Of a DNA stretch of 64,000 nt, positions 61,363 through 64,000 are shown piece by piece (the stretch's first letter is position 1; each line of letters begins with the position of its first letter). Source of the stretch: Mycolicibacterium chubuense NBB4. Its GTDB lineage: Bacteria > Actinomycetota > Actinomycetes > Mycobacteriales > Mycobacteriaceae. The stretch is taken from positions 434,001 to 498,000 of the forward strand of contig NC_018027.1 of NCBI RefSeq assembly GCF_000266905.1, in the 5' to 3' direction. Under the pieces are notes generated by a model, which saw nothing but the letters and a program-made list of their open reading frames with translations, had not been told where the DNA came from and made no database searches. The translations under genes and the position numbers were made by a program.

Positions 61363-62402
61363 ATGCCCCGAAGCGGCGACACGCTGGCCGTCATCGGCGG
61401 TGGAGTCATCGGGCTGGCCGTCGCTCGCCGCGCCGCGCAGGACGGCTGGTCGGTGCGGGTGCACCGCGCCGAGCAACCGGGAGCGTCCTGGGTCGCGGGC
61501 GGCATGCTGGCCCCGCACAGCGAGGGCTGGCCCGGCGAGGAACGGTTACTCGGCCTGGGGCTCGCGTCCCTGGAGCTGTGGCACAGCGGGTTTCTCGACG
61601 GCCTGCCCCCCGACGTGGTGACCGCACGTCAGTCGCTGGTCGTCGCCGTCGACCGCGCCGATGCCGCGGATCTGAAGACCGTCGGCGAGTGGTTGTCGGC
61701 GCAGGGCCATCCGGTGACGCTGACCGCCTCTGCGCGCGACGTGGAACCGCTTCTCGCGCAGGGCATCCGGCACGGTTTCATCGCAGACACCGAGTTGGCG
61801 GTCGACAACCGCGCGGTTGTCGCGGCTTTGGCGGCGCACTGTGAGCGGCTCGGGGTCGGCTGGGCGCCACCGGTGGAGAACCTCTCCGACGTGACTGCGG
61901 CGGACACCGTGGTGATCGCCAACGGAATCGACGCGCCTGCGCTGTGGCCCGGTCTACCGATCCGCCCGGTCAAGGGCGAGGTGTTGCGGTTGCGCTGGCG
62001 GCGCGGATGTATGCCCGTGCCGCAGCGCGTGATTCGGGCCCGGGTCCATGGGCGCCAGGTCTATCTCGTGCCGCGGGCCGATGGCGTGGTGGTCGGCGCG
62101 ACGCAGTACGAGCACGGTCGCGACACCGCACCGGCGGTCACGGGAGTGCGCGAGCTGCTCGACGACGCCTGTGCGGTGATGCCCGCGCTGGGGGAGTACG
62201 AATTGGCCGAGTGCGCGGCGGGTCTGCGTCCGATGACGACCGACAACCTGCCGTTGGTCGGCCGGCTCGACGGGCGCACGCTCGTCGCCGCGGGGCACGG
62301 TCGGTCGGGTTTCCTGTTGGCGCCGTGGACGGCCGAGGCGATCGCTGCGGAGCTGCGCGGCACGCCACTGCCCGGGGCGCCGGTGCTGGAAGGGATGGCG
62401 AG

Positions 62403-62406
<4 letters not shown>
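61363..62406 (+). CDS. thiO: Glycine oxidase, thiamin biosynthesis
   Basis: 347 residues, FAD-dependent D-amino-acid-oxidase fold. [21 protein letters not shown] (GxGxxG, residues 6-26) binds [21 protein letters not shown] and [42 protein letters not shown] are typical of ThiO. It oxidises glycine to the imine used for the thiazole ring. Equivalent to Rv0415. ATG 61363 follows the TPP riboswitch SD (AAGGGAG). Stop overlaps thiS (ATGA). Confidence 0.96.
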
Positions 62407-63353
<947 letters not shown>

Positions 63354-63354
<1 letters not shown>

Positions 63355-64000
63355 TGTCCGAACGCTATGTGGCGCTGGGTAGTTCGATGGCTGCCGGGCC
63401 GGGGATCACTCCTCGCGCGCCCGGCTCGCCCCGGCGCGCCGGCCGGTCGGCGCGCAACTATGCGCACCTGGCCGCCGACGCCCTCGGACTCGAACTCGCC
63501 GACGTGACGTACTCGGGCGCGACCACAGCGCACATCCTCACCGACTCGCAGCACGGTGCACCGCCGCAGGCCGAGGCGCTGGACGGGTCCGAGTCCCTGG
63601 TGACGGTGACGATCGGCGGCAACGACGTCGGATATGTCCCGATGCTGTTCGCGGCGGGGCTGCCGAAGCCGTTGCGGTCACTGCCGTTCGCCGGGGCCAA
63701 GATTCGCGAGCTGCTCGACCCCGGTGCCCGCGACCGCGCACTCGGAGCGGTAGCCGGCTCGCTCGTCGAGGTCGGGCGGACGCTGCGCCGGCGGGCCCCG
63801 CGTGCGACGGTTCTCTTCGTGGACTACCTCACGCTGCTGCCGCCCTATGGCGCGCCGTTCTCGCCGGCGGAGGTGGCGCTCGGGCGCCACGTCGCGGCCA
63901 CCCTGGAGCGGCTGACCGCCGAGGCGGCCGCGGTCACCGGGTGCGGCGTCGTGCGCGCGGCGGCCGCCAGCCGGGACCACCACGCGTGGTCGTCCCGGCC
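63354..64000 (+). CDS. SGNH/GDSL-type hydrolase, C-terminus cut by window edge
   Basis: The visible 215 residues read ERYVALGSSMAAGPGITPR (block I with catalytic Ser in GSSMAAG), TVTIGGNDVGYVP (block III GxND) and, near the end, ASRDHHAWSS, where the Asp-x-x-His of block V is expected. So the Ser and GGND oxyanion residues are present. No signal peptide is visible, unlike many mycobacterial SGNH esterases. ATG 63354 shares a base with the thiG stop (TGATG), so it may be the last gene of the thi operon. In M. tuberculosis the next gene after thiG is lpqL, so this is a different insertion. Substrate unknown. Confidence 0.85.

Overview
The window is about 68% GC and comes from a fast- or slow-growing mycobacterium outside the tuberculosis complex (a Mycolicibacterium-type chromosome). 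The evidence is a run of genes nearly identical in type to Mycobacterium tuberculosis Rv0356-Rv0385 and Rv0389-Rv0418: clpB, ttfA, fba, purA, purT, metZ, fgd1, pta-ackA, glnX-glnH-pknG, mutT3 and thiE/thiO-thiS-thiG. Many genes also use the mycobacterial leaderless start (TANNNT, 6-8 nt, then ATG/GTG). No rRNA, tRNA, CRISPR array, IS element or phage integrase was recognised. Equivalences to M. tuberculosis genes and gene order are from memory, not from a search.

Layout. 1-4.3 kb: partial globin/FNR oxidoreductase, CYTH protein, GAP-family exporter, ABM-domain membrane protein, VOC and GtrA proteins. 4.3-10.3 kb: stress-controlled clpB (HAIR operator combined with a SigH/SigE-type promoter), a strong stem-loop, ttfA (trehalose monomycolate transport), an SDR, a lipoprotein-like protein and a SpoU methyltransferase. 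10.2-12.35 kb: TetR-MFS efflux pair with an operator. 12.4-18.2 kb: GH76 hydrolase, an NhaA antiporter fused to a DsbA domain, DedA, zinc alcohol dehydrogenase and fba. 18.2-22.6 kb: accessory block with two small secreted proteins, a LAL/LuxR ATPase regulator and a paired inverted repeat, sitting where M. tuberculosis has mgtE. 22.7-30.8 kb: Rv0361/0360/0359/0358-like genes, FUSC and CDF transporters with a metalloregulator-like operator, purA, a thioesterase and a membrane protein.

30.7-36.2 kb: ferredoxin-P450 pair, MmpL-type transporter with divergent MarR, and a CPA1 Na+/H+ antiporter broken by a deletion and frameshift. 36.3-40 kb: purT, membrane protein, rhodanese, metZ, hypothetical. 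40-47.5 kb: regulator-enzyme pairs (TetR, alpha/beta hydrolase, SDR; ArsR, SRPBCC and two DUF899 proteins), then a 13E12-family HNH protein with a LexA box at its start codon, an acetyltransferase and a small membrane protein. 47.5-54.9 kb: methyltransferase, metallo-hydrolase, fgd1, an EEP phosphatase-like membrane protein, pta-ackA and a STAS protein. 55-60 kb: the glnX-glnH-pknG amino-acid sensing operon. 60-64 kb: mutT3 and thiamin biosynthesis (thiE divergent from a TPP-riboswitch-led thiO-thiS-thiG operon), then a partial SGNH hydrolase.

How it fits together. Core functions dominate: glycolysis and acetate overflow (fba, pta, ackA), purine synthesis (purA, purT), F420-linked redox (fgd1), thiamin, sulphur amino acids (metZ, rhodanese), envelope lipid transport (ttfA) and nutrient sensing (pknG). 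The less ordinary parts are the self-regulating pairs with visible operators, the antiporter-thioredoxin fusion, the SOS-linked HNH gene and the secreted-protein/LAL block. I did not find a convincing wholly new defence or biosynthetic system; the 18.5-22.6 kb block and the 42-44.8 kb DUF899/ArsR block are the best candidates for undescribed biology.
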